A stretch of 64,000 nt of DNA. Origin: Eublepharis macularius (taxonomy: Eukaryota; Chordata; Lepidosauria; Squamata; Eublepharidae). This document shows, piece after piece, positions 10,861 through 23,995 of the stretch. The DNA lies in contig NC_072807.1 in the NCBI RefSeq assembly GCF_028583425.1, positions 37,825,001-37,889,000 on the forward strand, written 5' to 3'. Each line of letters begins with the position of its first letter. Within the stretch, counting starts at the first letter, position 1. Position numbers and translations under genes: made by a program. The notes under the pieces were generated by a model. That model searched no databases, had not been told where the DNA came from, and saw nothing but the letters and a program-made list of their open reading frames with translations.

Positions 10861-11719
10861 CCCAACTAAACTTGTAGGGTAGGGCTGTGATTGCACAGCT
10901 TTCTTGGTGGTACAGTGAGTGAGTAAACCACCTTACAAACTTGCATATGAGAGACTGAACCTGCTGATGTTGGACCATTCCCTCCCCCAGGGTGATGAGT
11001 GTATTGGTTTTACATACAACTTCACAAACAAACTAGACTTCACTGCCATGCTGAACAAAGAAATCTAAACAGCAGATAGGTGCTGATCTCAGCTCGCATG
11101 AAAGGACGTTGGGCAGACACCCAACAAGCCGCTCTTCGTAGCCTAACTCCAACAAACTGGTTGGTTCCTCCCTCTCTCTTTTTGCAAATGTTTTAAGAAT
11201 AGAATTGCTCTTTTATATAATTTTCTTTTGCATGTGGAAATGGGGAAGAAGGTTTGGGAGAACATGTACATCAAAGCAAATGGCAAGGTCCACAGCAACA
11301 GAGTTTGTAAGGAAAATTGTTAAGCTATTGCCAATGGCGGGTTTGTATTTATTTTATTGATTTTTAGTGTGCCTTATCTCACGATTAATTGGCCTTCCGA
11401 GAACTTGATGTTTAAACAAGCGAGGAGGCCCCGTGCATGAAATCCTTGGCCGCGGCATCAAAAGAGGCAATAATCCGTGTGCATCTTGCTGGCTCGTGAA
11501 ATGCAGAAGAGCCACAGCTGCGTACTTTTAAAAAGTTGGGCTGTCTTTATTGGTTGGGAGCTGGCAGCGAGCTGAATCACAAGGAACAGTAAAAATAAAT
11601 ACCTTTCTGGTAAATAAAGAACAAATGGATTCCTTCACTTTTTTTTAGAACTTTGCCCTAGCAAACCCTGGGGTTCCTCCAAAGTTTAGTGGGGAGTCTT
11701 CAACGAGGAGAAGGCCTGG

Positions 11720-11870
11720 CCTGGCCTGGTGGTTGGCTGGGAAGACCTGGTGGTTAATTCTCACCCTGAAGCTTATTGGATTGATCTTGGCACCACCGTC
11801 TTTACTTCTGCCTGATCTATCTCATAGGGTTGCTGTGAGTTGAAAAAATGAGATAATAATAATTTGCTTG
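11720..11870 (+). repeat. SINE-like remnant (family B?)
   Basis: 'ggtggttaattctcaccctg', 'tctcatagggttgctgtgag' and 'atgagataataataattt' follow the family B order but with much divergence. Identification is weak. Confidence 0.35.
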
Positions 11871-12361
11871 AGGAAGGATGAAAGGAACAAATGATGGACA
11901 AACTTCCACAAAAAATGACCAGCCATCTTCTACAATGAACAGTTACAGGAAAGAACTGAAAGAAATTCTCGGATTTTGTTCTACTACTAGAGACTGACAG
12001 CTACTTCCCTGAAACTAGCTTCATGGGAAAAGTTGAGTGTGCTCTTAATGGGCATAGTCATTTCAGGCATGGCCATCTGAATTCCCCCAAAGGCCCGTTC
12101 TGTGTGGCCTCCGCGTACCCCATAAGAAGACCAGTATCCCGTTACCAGGTGACCCTAGAAAGCCCACATGTAGAGCATAGAGATCAAAGCTTCTGCCCGG
12201 TCTTCTCCCTGGAAATTGGCTTTCAGAAGTATCCTGCTTCTGAACACAGAAGTCTCATATAGCCACTGTGGCATCTGAAAGTCAGAAGAGATTTGTCTTT
12301 CCCGATACCTCTGTCTGAGCTTTTCATTGGATTGAACTTGACACCTGCATGCAAAGCAGTA

Positions 12362-12424
12362 AAGAGTCCAGTAGCACCTTACTATTTTGCAACTACAGAC
12401 TAACACGGCTAACTCCTCTGGATG
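12362..12424 (+). repeat. 3' tail of the Penelope-like repeat family
   Basis: The segment 'agagtccagtagcacctta' followed directly by 'ttttgcaactacagactaac' matches the ends of the full repeat at 15090-15305, with the middle (including the hammerhead-like core) missing. Confidence 0.5.
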
Positions 12425-13243
12425 CGTGCAAAGCAGGTGCTCTTTCATGGACCCCAAATATCAGCTGATTCAAAATCCAGAAGCTCACCTTTAATGAAGA
12501 CATATAATTTTAGTCCTTTAATAGTCCTAGATGGACGTGTCTGCATTGTTTCTGGGCTCAGTTCAAAGTGTTGGTTTAAAACTTTACAGTCCTATGCTGT
12601 CTGGAACCCACACACTTGAATGTCACCTCTCCCTTTCTGAACCAGACCGCTAAGGTTACCTTCTCACTTCCTCTTCGCCATCCCCTCCCACAGGGAGTTA
12701 TGAATAGTGGTAGCCAAGTCCAGAGGGGATTCGATGGAGTGGGCTCCCGGTTGAAATAAGAATGGTCTCTCCTCTCTACCAGCCTTCCATAAAACTTGCA
12801 ATGGAGCCCATTCCAGAAGAGCTTTTGCCGATGGTCATTTTACCTGTCTTGGAGTGCAACGACTGCGCTAAACGTGCATTTTTTAAGATGTTGTGTTGCT
12901 CTTTTAAATATCATATTTTAGATGCATTTTTGTCATTTTTTTCATCAATGGACTTATTTATATTAGTTGTGTATGTAAAAAATGGCTTGGATCAGGAAAA
13001 TGCTGATCCAGGGGCGTGCTTCCTCTCGGAGTTGAGCAGGGGTGACTGGGAGAGTGGGGAGACAAGAGATCTCCTAGAATTGCAACTAATCTCCAGGCAA
13101 CAGAGATCAGTTCCCCTGGAGAAAATAGCTGCTTTGGAGGGTAGGTTGTATGGCATTATACCCTGCTAAGGTTCTTCTCCTCCCTAAACCCCAACCTCCC
13201 CAGGCTGCAACCCCCCCCAAATCTTCAGGAGTTTGTTAACTGA

Positions 13244-13361
13244 GGGCCAAGCTACAAGTGATGAATGACACTTGAACAGCAAGTGTATTCCTCCCTGTTC
13301 ACTTGCCCTCCACTCAATCCACTTGCCGTTCAAGTGTCATTCATCACTTGTAGCTTGGCCC
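13244..13361. mobile_element. MITE family A, copy 2 (118 bp)
   Basis: Same termini and length as the copy at 5796-5913 but in the opposite orientation. The flanks are TGA (13241-13243) and TCA (13362-13364), so the target duplication is imperfect here. No coding capacity. Confidence 0.7.
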
Positions 13362-13639
13362 TCAGAGATGGCAACACTGGAGAGGGGGAGCTGTGACTGT
13401 CCTGTATAATTGGACTAGATGACCCTTTGGGGTCCCTTCCAGCTCTTAAGTTTCTATGTTTGAGTCCACACCCATGGAGAAAAAGCAAACTAGATATTTT
13501 ATAAATTTTTAAAAATGAACATCAGGGAAGCCAACAGGTTGGAATTGAGCTCCTGAATCTTCGGCACTGAGGACCAAGAGAGGAATTCCTCAGCAGGAGA
13601 TGCCAAAAGTTTCTGAACATCACTGGGTTTGGGGCACCA

Positions 13640-13933
13640 TTGACTGCCATGTTGTCCTGTCTGAGGCCCTAGATCAAGTCAAGCCTGAATAAGCTAAAAT
13701 GACAAAACTGAGGCTATCTTACTTTGGTCACATCATGAGAAGACAAGTCAATAATGCTAGGAAAAGTGGAAGACCTAAAACGAGACGGCTGGACTCAATA
13801 AAAGAAGCCACATCCTCCAGTTTGCAGGATCTGAGCAAATCTGTAAATGATAGGACATTTGGGAGGTCTTTCCTTCATAGGGTCGCCGTAGGTCAGAGGT
13901 GACTTGACGGCACATAACACACACACACACACG
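13640..13933 (+). mobile_element. Bov-B-type LINE 3' end with short reading-frame remnant
   Basis: The frame from 13699 reads TKLRLSYFGHIMRR, then RKSGRPKTRRLDSIKEAT and DRTFGRSFLHRVAVGQ. This is the C-terminal end of an RTE/Bov-B-type reverse transcriptase polyprotein, followed by the family 3' end 'gacttgacggcacataacac' and an AC repeat (13916-13933). Only a few hundred bases remain and the frame lacks all catalytic parts, so it is a dead 5'-truncated copy. The 3' end resembles the tails of the 5S-derived SINEs in this window, as expected if Bov-B machinery mobilised them. Confidence 0.75.
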
Positions 13934-15140
13934 AGGCCCTTGGAAATGGGGCCTTTTGTGGCTCTCACATTCTTTTCAGTGCGGCTGGTGGAGGAGAAGC
14001 CATTCCTAGGTTGTGCCCTGTATGATTTTACCCTCGTTGCAAACCAAAGTTTAATATTGCTAATTATAGGAAAATAAATGAAATTAATTTTTCCCTCTGT
14101 GCCTCCAATGTTTATTTAAAAACACTATATAATGTTGGTATGTAAAAAACTCCCTAAATGTTAACTTTTCTCATTCCTTGGAAGAATCTCTTATATCATT
14201 AAGCACTGAGCTAAAAATCTGGGGCCCCTCCTCCTGGGTTTAAAAGCTTTATTAAAAGAAAAAGGGTCCCTGGAGGGACTATAAAAGCACTGCATCAAAA
14301 TTATATTATGGAACGGCTCCAGAACTTCCCTGATATTAAGCAAAATAAATGCTTTAATTCGGTTCTGTGTTATTTCTCCTGCTATTAGTGCTCTGAAATT
14401 ATCTCAGTCAGGGGCTGCCCCGAGCCAGAGATGGCTAATTGGAGCGCTGTGGTCTATATCTGACCCCTCTAAGAATTTTATCTTGATGACCTTACCAGGT
14501 TTTAATCAAGATGTCATATCACGAAAAGTTTCACTGGTAAGGGAAAGCAAAACGTATTTTTGAGTTGTGAGATATAGCCAACGTTCCTTCTCTTTTTAGA
14601 TATTTGCATCCAGTGTTCCAGCTACGCCCTCTAGAATCCAGATCCTTAAATATTAAAGAGACCTCTTTGTGTGGCAAAAGATACTCTCAGCATTGGACCC
14701 GTGAAGGACCGCGTAGCCCTATGCATGAAAAAAAAGTTGTCCATCCCCACACAATACGTATAATTGGTGTTCACAGTTGATACGTTCCACATCATTGTCT
14801 TCTAACTCTACATTTCATATTTTTCAGAGAATTCTGGGTTGTAATCTAGGACACATACTCTATTCACAACGGGGTGTGGAGAAAGGAAAGGAGACACGGA
14901 ATGGCTGCCAGTCACCAGGGAGGCATGAAATAGGGGGATAAGAAAAAGATTGGTGAAGGGCATTCTATTAGCAGTGGCATTTTCCTTCAATGCAAGGAAC
15001 CGTCTCTTGATGGAAGGGCCATTTGTATCAGGAGAAAGCTCCTGATAGCTAGCAGAACTGGCCATCCTGCCCCTTGGGCTTGTTTAGGCTGAATAGTACA
15101 GAGTCCAGTAGCACCTTTGAGACTAACCCACTTTATTGTA

Positions 15141-15180
15141 GCATAAGCTTTCGAGAACCACAGCTGTCTTCGTCAGATGC
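15141..15180 (-). ncRNA. Hammerhead-ribozyme-like motif, intact core (left arm)
   Basis: Minus-strand order: GCAU, CUGACGA, A, stem II GACAGC/GUUCUC with loop UGUG (one mismatch), GAAA, GCUU, AUGC. Stem I GCAU/AUGC is perfect, and the AGCU box is self-complementary as in dimeric hammerheads with a very short stem III. Both catalytic boxes are intact. Confidence 0.55.
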
Positions 15181-15218
15181 ATCTGACGAAGAGAGCTGTG
15201 GCTCTCGCAAGCTTATGC
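15179..15218 (+). ncRNA. Hammerhead-ribozyme-like motif, mutated core (right arm)
   Basis: GCAU, CUGACGA, A, GAGAGC-UGUG-GCUCUC (six pairs), then GCAA in place of GAAA, GCUU, AUGC. The fold is excellent, but the A-to-C change in the invariant GAAA box should abolish activity. Confidence 0.5.
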
Positions 15219-17504
15219 TACAATGAAGTTGGTTAGTCTTAAAGGTGCTACTTGATTCTTTACTATTTTGCGACTACAGGCGAACACGGCTAACTCCTCC
15301 GTATTTAGGCTGGATGGGTGGTATAATATGTTTGCAGCTGTATTATGTAGTTCATATATTGTATTGTTACTGTTGAATTTTTTTATGCTGCCAAATTTTA
15401 CTATTGTATATTTTAATAGTTTTTAATAGCAGGTTTTAATAGTGTAGAGTCTACCCTCTGAATTTGCCATTTTCTCCGGGGGAACTGATCTCTGTGGTTT
15501 GGAGTTATAGCTCCAGGCCCCACCTAGAGGTTGGCATCCTTAGCTACCTTCAAGCTGGCAAGGTCAGTCATATAAGTGTCAGGACTCCTAAGAAGCTCTT
15601 GACTCGGCTTTTGAGAAGGTTCCTTACAAGGCAACCGGCTGAACTTGCCCTCCATGTGGCTGCCGATATAGAACAAACTCCACACACAGTTGCAGCCTTC
15701 CTGTAGCACCAACTAGAGTAACTTCCTTCATTTATAATGCAGACTTATTTTTTTTAAAGGCAGAGCTGTCCTTGAGTTTCCCAAGTAAAAAGGAGTACAC
15801 GGAGACCAATTTCATGGGTGAAAAGGCTTTACTGTTCATTATCTTTTTTTCCCAGGTTATTGTGGGTATATGAGCAATGACGCGCTGTAATTGAAGTCAA
15901 TCAAGGGGAAAAGAAGTCTTCTTTACAGTGTTGCCAAACCAGGCACGCTTTCAGACCTTACTCGGTAACGATGTTAGGCCTTTGGGTTATTGATTGCAAG
16001 AATGTCTATCAATGTCGGGCACCTACTAATTTTGCCCTTTCCATGTTTGTAGAATGAACCTCCCAAAGTTCACGGAAATTAGAAACGCTTTTTGAGAAGA
16101 GCAGCGAATCTTATTTCCCTGTAGGAGACCTATCAGTTATGCATGGAAGTCTGCTATGATGCCTTCCTATTGAGTCAGTAGCATTTTGGTGGAGTCAGCC
16201 GTGCTGAACTCGGAGTAGAACTTGGGAGTTTAATTTGATTGGTTGTTCTGGAGATGAAGGAAATAGTGGCCGGACACCATCAACAGTGAATTGTTAGCGT
16301 GAATTGTTAGGTAAGCTCTCCTTCTAAGCGATGGTGTTGCATAGAAGACGTTGGGTTTGGAAATGTGACACTCAAGTGTAAAATTCCCTTAACGTGGGAC
16401 GGTTTAGGAGTAGGTCCAGTGTACCTCACAGGAGCGATGTGAAAATAAATAAGCTAAGCTTTAAAAGACAAAGCTGGCAGAGATCGCTCCGGAGGGGACC
16501 GAGAGCTGTGCGAACTGATCTTTTTTTTATGTTTACTGACAAGTAAGTTCCTCTGTATTCATTTGAGTTTACCACCAAGTAAGTGCATAAGATTGCAGCA
16601 TTATTCTGGTTACATCAGAGGAACAATGTGCCCACCAACACCTTTCCTTGTGCCCCCCAAGTGTTTTCAGAAAGTGTATGGGGCTTTGTGGAGCTCTTAC
16701 CTGGATGAGCTTCTGTTCGGCCACTGGAGATCTGATTGGTTGTGCAGATTAAAATGTCGTAGGAGCGATCGTAGGAGTGATCCTAATGTCGTAGGAGTAT
16801 TCTTCTCGCTCCTCTTTCCCAGTATATTTTAAAGTTATCCCTCTTCTCTGTTGCACTTGGGTTTCACATGTGTGTGTGGCTTTACCTCCTAAGACAGCTG
16901 TTTTGTGGTTGTCTCCACCTCCTGCGGAAGCCATTCTGCAGTTGCGCCCACCACCTCGTGTCACAATTCAAAAGGTATCCACAGACTCAGAAAGTTTGGT
17001 CACCCTCGGCTACATAATCGCATAAACAGATGGCATCTTGGAAAAGAAGTCCTTTTTCTTCGGATAATGAAAATTAATATGTTATTGGATGGGCCAGTTA
17101 CAAATCAACATGACTTGCGGGTTCTGTTACGATCTTGGTGACGCTATCCAGGTGAGATGATGTTTAGGTCTTACAGGCTTGGATGGCCTTCAGCCTGCAG
17201 GTAGATGCTCCTCCTCTTCTGGCTGCCTTCAACCTATGCACGTTACCACCAGCTGAGTATGTACGAGGGCACTTGTCTTGGGTAAGAATAGGAGACGAGT
17301 TGAAGAATCTCAAGGTGACGATGGCTTTTGAATGAAAGCGAGCCTTCGTGGGTGCCTTGCTTAGGCAGAATGTTGAGAAAAACTGTCCGACCAACCTGGA
17401 GATATAGGCAGTGGTGCTTCTGAGACTGAAAGCATACATACTAAGTTCCAGAAGAATAGTGGTACAATGGTGTGTAGTGTTTAGAGTGGTATGGTAGGTC
17501 GAGT

Positions 17505-17615
17505 GTCGCATTAAGAATGAGAAACCGTCTGGGTTGAAATCTCGATTCAGCCAAGAACCTCTCTCTCTCTCTCAGCCAACCCTACATCACAGGGTTGCTA
17601 GCATGACGTGGAAGA
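17505..17615 (+). repeat. SINE family B remnant
   Basis: 'tctgggttgaaatctcgatt', 'ctctcagccaaccctacat' and 'acagggttgctagcatgac' follow the family B middle section. The head and 3' tail are not recognisable. Confidence 0.4.
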
Positions 17616-19589
17616 GGTCAGAACTACGTATGCTCTTCTGAGCTCCTCTGAGAAAAGGTGGTGGGAAGATGTGATGTCAACTAGATTGTTCCTGGGTACC
17701 CCACTAGACTTCTGTTTTATTTTATTCTCTCCTACAATCATGAGGTCTGCTAACCATCTGTTTGGCTTCCTTCAGTGTACTCACCATATCCATCCCCACC
17801 CCACCCCCGCTGTCGTGGCACGTCAAGGAAACATTGAAAAAAGACAGCTAGAGAATGCAAAAGCTAGAGCAATAGCATGTCACGAGCATATTTATGGCTC
17901 TTCCTCCAGCGTGCTCATCCATGAATTGAACAGGACAAGGGAGCGAGATGGAATGTTTTCACTTAGAAAGCTTGCATTATGAAAACCGGGGGATAAAAAT
18001 GGAATAGCGCATCACACGGCAGAACCTGTGCCAGAATGTTTTAAATGCTGAAAGGCCCTCCTTTGGATTAATGATATAATTTCTGGATGAAATAAATTGG
18101 GCACGTTTACATCTCTCTCTCTCTTTTCCGCTGAAAGGAAAGAGGTGTTTGCTATGGTACGCTATTTGTTTATTAGTTTGCATTTTGCATGTTAAAAATC
18201 CATTGAGATTTGCTGGCTGCACGTGCCATTCAGCTGGCTGTTTATTTATGGGCTGTGATGGGAGCAGTTAGGCGGGTGATTGGGCAAAAAAGTCTCCCGT
18301 CATTTGAGCTTGGTTGCTAAAGATGCACCGAAAAGCCACCTGCTTGATTTCATTGTTCAGCATTGATCTACGCTAAGGATCCCACAGCCTTTTTGAGCTT
18401 TGGGACCCTTTTTGAATTCAGCTACAGGGTGATCGGTGCCAACCACAAATTGGCTGCCCTAGATGGTGACACCAACCACAAAATGTCAGGGAGTGAAGTT
18501 ATGCATAACCCTGATAGTAACTTTCCAACATTTCACGCAGAAGCTTGGAAAATATTTTCTTGCATACACGCACAGTAATGCCGTAAAGATCCTTGAGCGG
18601 TGGTGGCAGCTGCTGCTGAAACCACTTTCTAAAAATCTGGGCTGCCAATCAGATCTCCAGTGGCCCCGCTGGGCAAAACCCACCTAGCCCAACCCACTCT
18701 CTAAAAACATGGGATGGGAACCAGGAAAAGTGTCGGCAGGCACCATGGTATCCACAGACACCACACTGGGGACTGATCTACACAAAGCGCAATCTCTTTG
18801 TGCAGACCGTTACCATTTCAGACTGCAGTTAGGGGATTGTGTCACCGGAACATAGCACCGTGTGAGAAAGTTCCTCGCAAGTAGAAAACTAGCCCAGCAA
18901 GGGAGCAGTCTAGTGGAAGGCTGCCAAGTAACTCTCAAAAGGCTTCACTTCAAGTAATAAAAGTTCTTTCTTGAAAAGCTGCTGGCGTCATGCACTTATG
19001 CCATCTTTGCCAGGAATGTCGGTTACATGCAAACTCCAAATATATGTAGGCATTCAAAGCGCAGGCAATTTCTAACCTTCCCCCCACCAGTCCAACAGTT
19101 AGATAAGCGGGAAAATAGCTGAGATGACGTAGGAGCCTTCCAAGGTCATTCAAGCACCTCTTCCCAGCGGAGGAAAGATGACCCAGAGGCACTCACAGAT
19201 AGCAGTGAGAATGAATTCCTCCCTTGCATAGTTTCACATTGCGGGTTCAAAAGACAAGGGCAGTAACGTCTGCAGTTCAAGCACAGAATAGCTTCAGCAT
19301 ATACCCATAACTTACAGCATGAGCACGTAACAGCAGGCCAGGTGATGGAAAGTACCTGACATCTAGGCTAAAATTCTTCTCCCTGCTCTGTAGGTTTCGA
19401 GCAAGGAGAAATCAAATACAAATCAAATCCTGCAGTTTGAAGTGGTACAGTCTGGCAAGAGCTATGCCACATACTGATCATCTAGCTTGTCTCTCAGTCA
19501 CCAGACACCAGTCTTTCCCCCGCTAATGGATGGTTTACCATTATCTTCCTTGATAATATATTGCTTGGAAGTTGGTGGGGGTTTGGCAG

Positions 19590-19646
19590 TATTGCATTTA
19601 TTTATTTAGAAATTTATATCCCACTTTACACCCCAAAGAGGCTTAT

Positions 19647-19681
<35 letters not shown>

Positions 19682-20005
19682 CTGCATTTATATACCGCTC
19701 TTCTAGATAGATCAGTGCCTCACCCAGAGTGGTAAACAAGTTAGTGTTATTATTATCCCCGCAATACAGCTGGGGAGCTGGGGCTGAGAGGAGTGGCTTA
19801 CCCAAGGCCACCTGCTGAGCTCATGGCAGTAGTGGGATTCGAACCAGTACAGTGCTGATTCACAGCCCAACCCCTTAACTGCTGTGCTACAGCAGCTACA
19901 TTGCCCTCCTTGCCTCTGTTTTATGTTTACAAGAACAGCCTTGAGAGAAACTGAGAAGCCCGAGGTCACTTAGCGAGTTTCCAGAACAGAACCTACATCG
20001 ACTAG
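19590..20005 (-). repeat. SINE family B interrupted by SINE family A2 and a CAA array
   Basis: The outer family B pieces are 19590-19646 and about 19900-20000. Between them lies a second SINE type (A2) on the minus strand: head near 19880 (agcagttaaggggttgggct complement), body 'ggctgagaggagtggcttac' complement, and tail 'gcatttataccgctc' complement next to a CAA array at 19647-19682. Confidence 0.6.
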
Positions 20006-22322
20006 TTCCTAATATTGTACTCCAACTACTGCTCCATGTTGTATGAGGTTAGGAAATTGTCTGTGTTCCATAGATTTCCAATATTCCAAGACCGTCTGGT
20101 CAAACGCAACATTGATACCCCCAGTTTCAAAGCTGGGACATCCACCCACCAGCCTCCCACCCCCACCCCAATCCCACGTAGATCAGCCGTGACAATGGAG
20201 CCTTACACAGTACAAGCAGCAAGTGCAAATACCCAGATTTTTATTTTATTTGCAGGTGTGTGTTGTGTATATCCACTTCTGCCCCAACATTGACACTGAG
20301 CAACCAACAATAAACATAATGTACACAGCCCAGAGCTGCCTTCTTTTAACCCAAACTCTGCTTTGAGTGGATATTTAAGAAATCTATTCTGTACCTATTT
20401 CCAACAATTTTCTATAATGCAGGAGTTGTTGCTGTGTGATTGCGTACGCTGAATTCCTTGGCTGCCACTCATCGATCCTTTTGAACATGGCAAGGTAATT
20501 TGCTCAGCAAAAAGTTTTCTCGACTCTATTATAAAATATTTTTTCACCCCAGGATGACAATAAAACCTGTTGCCTTGGAACAGGGTCTCCTCTCGATAGA
20601 ATACTCCCATTAACCATCACGGCAATGAGATTTCCTTGCCTGTGTGGTTCAGCGCTCCGTCTGCACTTAGCTGCGATCAATTTTCTCTTTCCTCTGCCTG
20701 GAAAGCAGGAAACTGTGGGCAAGATGCTTAGCTTTGCAGAGAATACGGAAGGATCCTTGCAAATTCAGGCTGAGCTCTTATACTGCCAGGCTCAAGAGGT
20801 GAGATTGGAGGAGCAGATATTCAGGAGATCTCAGATGGAATGTCATTGCCATGTACAGAAGGCACCCAAGGAATTCAGTGTATGGAAACATTTAGAGGTA
20901 GGGGAGAGTGCAGAATTCTCCCCCTCTACACACACACACACACACACAAGTAGCTCCTTTCTAACATGGAGCAAGGAAAATGGCAATATGAATGGGAAGA
21001 GTCCTAAGAAAGAAACACAGTGTGTCCCTTCCAGCTTTATATAACTAGGCATGTGTGGAGGGAGGTCTTTTTTGTCCAGGACATCCAAATAACCGAGGCC
21101 ATTCATTTCATTCATTTCCCCAGCCTCTACCCTAAACAGCATCCTACTGCCCATCTACTAATATACCCTCAACGTGCAAATGTCAATCGTATTTTGATTT
21201 GCAAATCAGAAACAAAGATTCCAAGCATGAGATGTCTGGGTTTAGTGAACAGGACATTGGGGTGGGGGGGACACGTCATTTTATAAGATTGACCTCTGGA
21301 TATAAGCGTGTTGCTTGAATACTTATGAAATGGCGTGAGCGTTAATTTTTTTTTCTCATTCAGGGCCTGCTCGAGCAGTGTTGTCAGAAGAATAAAGTAG
21401 TTTGCAAATTACTGTAATTTTCCAAGATTATAGAGGATGTTCAGCTACTGAAAGTCTAAAAGGAGTTCCTTTGAAGAGAAGTAAACATGTTTTGAATGAT
21501 CAGATTCTCAAACGGCATGTAAGGTGCCTGAAGAAGTCATGGGAGGGGGGCAGGAGGGTGTTTTTCTTTTCCTTTTTTAAAAAAAATAAACGGAGCCAAG
21601 TTTAAGGGCTGTGAAAGAATGGCATATGCAATATTAAGCTGTCATTTTGCTCGAGAGAAATTGTTATTGTGTGATTGGATTTAGATTAACTGTGGGCAGA
21701 GCTCGATGGAGCACCGCCGTGCAAAATGTGACTTCTGTCTGTTTAGATTTTCCAGGAGTGCAAAAGACATCTTTGGGATTTTTTTTTTATTATTATAGCT
21801 TGCCGAGGACTTTCTCTGGAGCATTTAACCTCTCTGAGTTGCACGCTAATTTTAGCTTGTTTGTCGTAGGTTTCAGTTCGTGGGCTGTCTTTGCGGAGCC
21901 CTGGATATGCGGGCAGGGACTCTTGGCAGAGGTTGATGAGGAGAACTGCCAAATGGCATTTTCATAGTGATGGCAAAGCATGGGCGGGTTGGGGGGGGGG
22001 AGGCATGAGAGATCCGGTAACATTGTTATTGTTGTTAGTAGTAGCATTAGTAATTTCAGCAGCTGTTAGGCTGCTATGGATTGAAACCTAAGGCTTGGTC
22101 TCTCCTTGGTGCGACCCTAAAGCCCTTCTGATAATGATCCCTTGGATAAAAGCCTTGGACCCAAATAATGTGAGTAGCCAGGATTATAAAGGAATTGATG
22201 GATAATAATATATTAATAGGGTAGATAAGGACAGGTTAAAGTCCCAAGGAGCATACCAGTTGGAGGGGAAAAAGAGGGTAAGGAGGTCAAAAGGCAGGGG
22301 AAGAATTTGACTTTGCTCCAAT

Positions 22323-22560
22323 TAAAGAGTATTTGCTTGCTTGCTTGCAAGCTTGCTTGCTTGCTTGTAATATATCTTTCTCACTGAGACTTAAGACACA
22401 GTGCCAGTCGATACAATCAATGGCTGGGACGTTCACTAAACAGTACAATGGGGTACAGAATGCAGAAATCTGAAATGAGTAGAAAGTGGAAATCCAATCC
22501 AGATGAAATGCAGCATAAGCCATTTAACATGACAGGTTATGCTTACGGCGCCATCAGGAT
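22323..22560 (-). mobile_element. CR1/L2-like LINE 3' fragment, second copy
   Basis: A CTTG repeat containing the palindrome gcaagcttgc (22323-22368) precedes 'tatctttctcactgagactt' and about 150 bp related to the fragment at 1970-2490. There is no open frame. Confidence 0.35.
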
Positions 22561-22969
22561 CCATCGGGGGGGGGTCTCTCTTTCTGCCTATATGATGACA
22601 ATTGTAGGCTGGTGCAGCCTCAGTTTGCCTGGGGGGCATGCGGGAAAGGGGAAGAAGGGGTTTAGCCTTTGAGCCTCCACTCAGAAATCAGCTCGGCCAC
22701 TCTGCATTCAAAAGGAGAGAAAACGTGTCCTTTCAGGGGAAAGATGGGTTATGAAGAGGGATTTGAAGGCCGAGAGAGAGGCAGCAGCATGCAGGTATTT
22801 TAGGATGCACTTCCGGACATAAGGGGAAGCGAAGGACGTAGTATGGAGTCATTTGATGGAGCAGGAAATAGTGTCTAAGGAGGAGGAGAAAAAGCTACCA
22901 GGCGTCAAAATTTGCCTGGTGAAGCAATCGAAGCATCTCCACAGTGCTGTTCATTCTCTTGAAGAGAAA

Positions 22970-23080
22970 GCACAGGTCAGCCCACTCTGCCTGGAAACTC
23001 ATTGACTGACCGTGGGCCAGTCTGACCTACTTCGCAGGGCTTTTGTGAAGACAAAATGGAGAAGGGAGAAAGCCACGCAC
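22970..23080 (+). repeat. SINE family B, partial
   Basis: 'ctgcctggaaactcattgac', 'cgtgggccagtctgacctac' and 'agggcttttgtgaagacaaa' follow the family B order. Confidence 0.5.
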
Positions 23081-23794
23081 AGCACCCTGGAAGAGGAACA
23101 GGATCAAAATGCAGAGATGATGTAGAGACAGGCTTAGAACATCTGCGCAGGGATTGAATAAATCTCGGCATTGTGCTCTTCAGCCCAAATTGCGTAGCGA
23201 AGCCTGCCCTTTTATGATCTTTAATCACAGACAGCCCACCCCACATGGACACTTCTGTGTCAAGGGGGAGAAGAAGCTAAGAAATTATGGGCCAGGTAGA
23301 ATGAGAAATGACATTTGTGTTTCTGATGAACTGCCTTTTCCTTTCTCCAAAGTCTCCACCCTTCACCCAGTTTGCCTGATATCCCCCCTCCCCAAAACTG
23401 TCAAATGTCTTTGCCTCAAGATTGCCTCTTCAGTATGAAGAATTACCGTCATTCTTCGCTCTGCCTCCCCAGAGAGTTTTCCACTGCCAAAACTCTTTCC
23501 CCGGCTACAAATCTGGGAGATGGATGTGGCCGTCTCTCTCTTGAAGGGGACATGAACTCTCGCTGCAGGGACTGTATGTCAGTTTATATATATATATGTG
23601 TGTGTGTGTCCCTGCCTACCCCTCCCTAAGCAGCTTGGGTGGTTGCTGGTGCCGAGGGGGCCGTTGAGGGTCCCTCTTGCTGGAATTCAGGAAGACTCCT
23701 TGGGCACTCCCTGTGTGGCTCTGTGTTTAAGGACGCCTGGTGAAGGAGGAGGGACCGGCTGTTCGGGTTCCTTTTGCAGGGTGGCAAGAGGCGG

Positions 23795-23995
23795 AAAGAG
23801 CCAGATCCCGTCAGAGCTCAGAAGCTAAGCAGGGTCAGCCTTGGTTAGTAATTGGATGGGAGACCTCCAACGAAGGCCAGGGTTGCAGAGGCAGGCAATG
23901 GCAAACCACCTCTGTTAGTCTCTTGCCGTGAAAGCCCCGCCATAAGTCAGCTACGACTTGGGGGCACTCTCCACCACCAAGAGGCAGAAGAGGTG
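23795..23995 (+). repeat. 5S rRNA-derived SINE (5S-Sauria type)
   Basis: The head 'cagaagctaagcagggtcag' followed by 'ttggatgggagacctcc' is the internal promoter region of 5S rRNA, not tRNA. The body 'ggcaatggcaaaccacctct' and tail 'gccataagtcagctacgact' resemble a Bov-B-type LINE 3' end. 5S-derived SINEs with this tail are known from lizards. This supports a squamate source and is not a 5S rRNA gene. Confidence 0.8.

Larger units (their letters stand above)
15090..15305. mobile_element. Penelope-like repeat, near-perfect inverted dimer
   Basis: Left arm (about 15105-15178, minus sense) and right arm (about 15179-15302, plus) meet at the palindrome gatgcatc around 15176-15183. Each arm carries a hammerhead-like core facing outward. 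The right arm continues into the tail 'ttttgcgactacaggcgaac'. This is the cleanest full copy of the family in the window. Confidence 0.6.

Noticed and set aside
12023-12262. Frames of 79 and 100 codons on opposite strands at 12023-12457
   Set aside because: Overlapping antisense frames without domains; the 3' part contains a Penelope-like repeat tail.
13699-13902. A 67-codon frame as an independent gene
   Set aside because: It is the C-terminal remnant of a Bov-B-type LINE followed by that element's 3' end.
23810-23875. 5S rRNA gene
   Set aside because: Only the internal promoter part is preserved, and it is fused to a SINE body and LINE-type tail.
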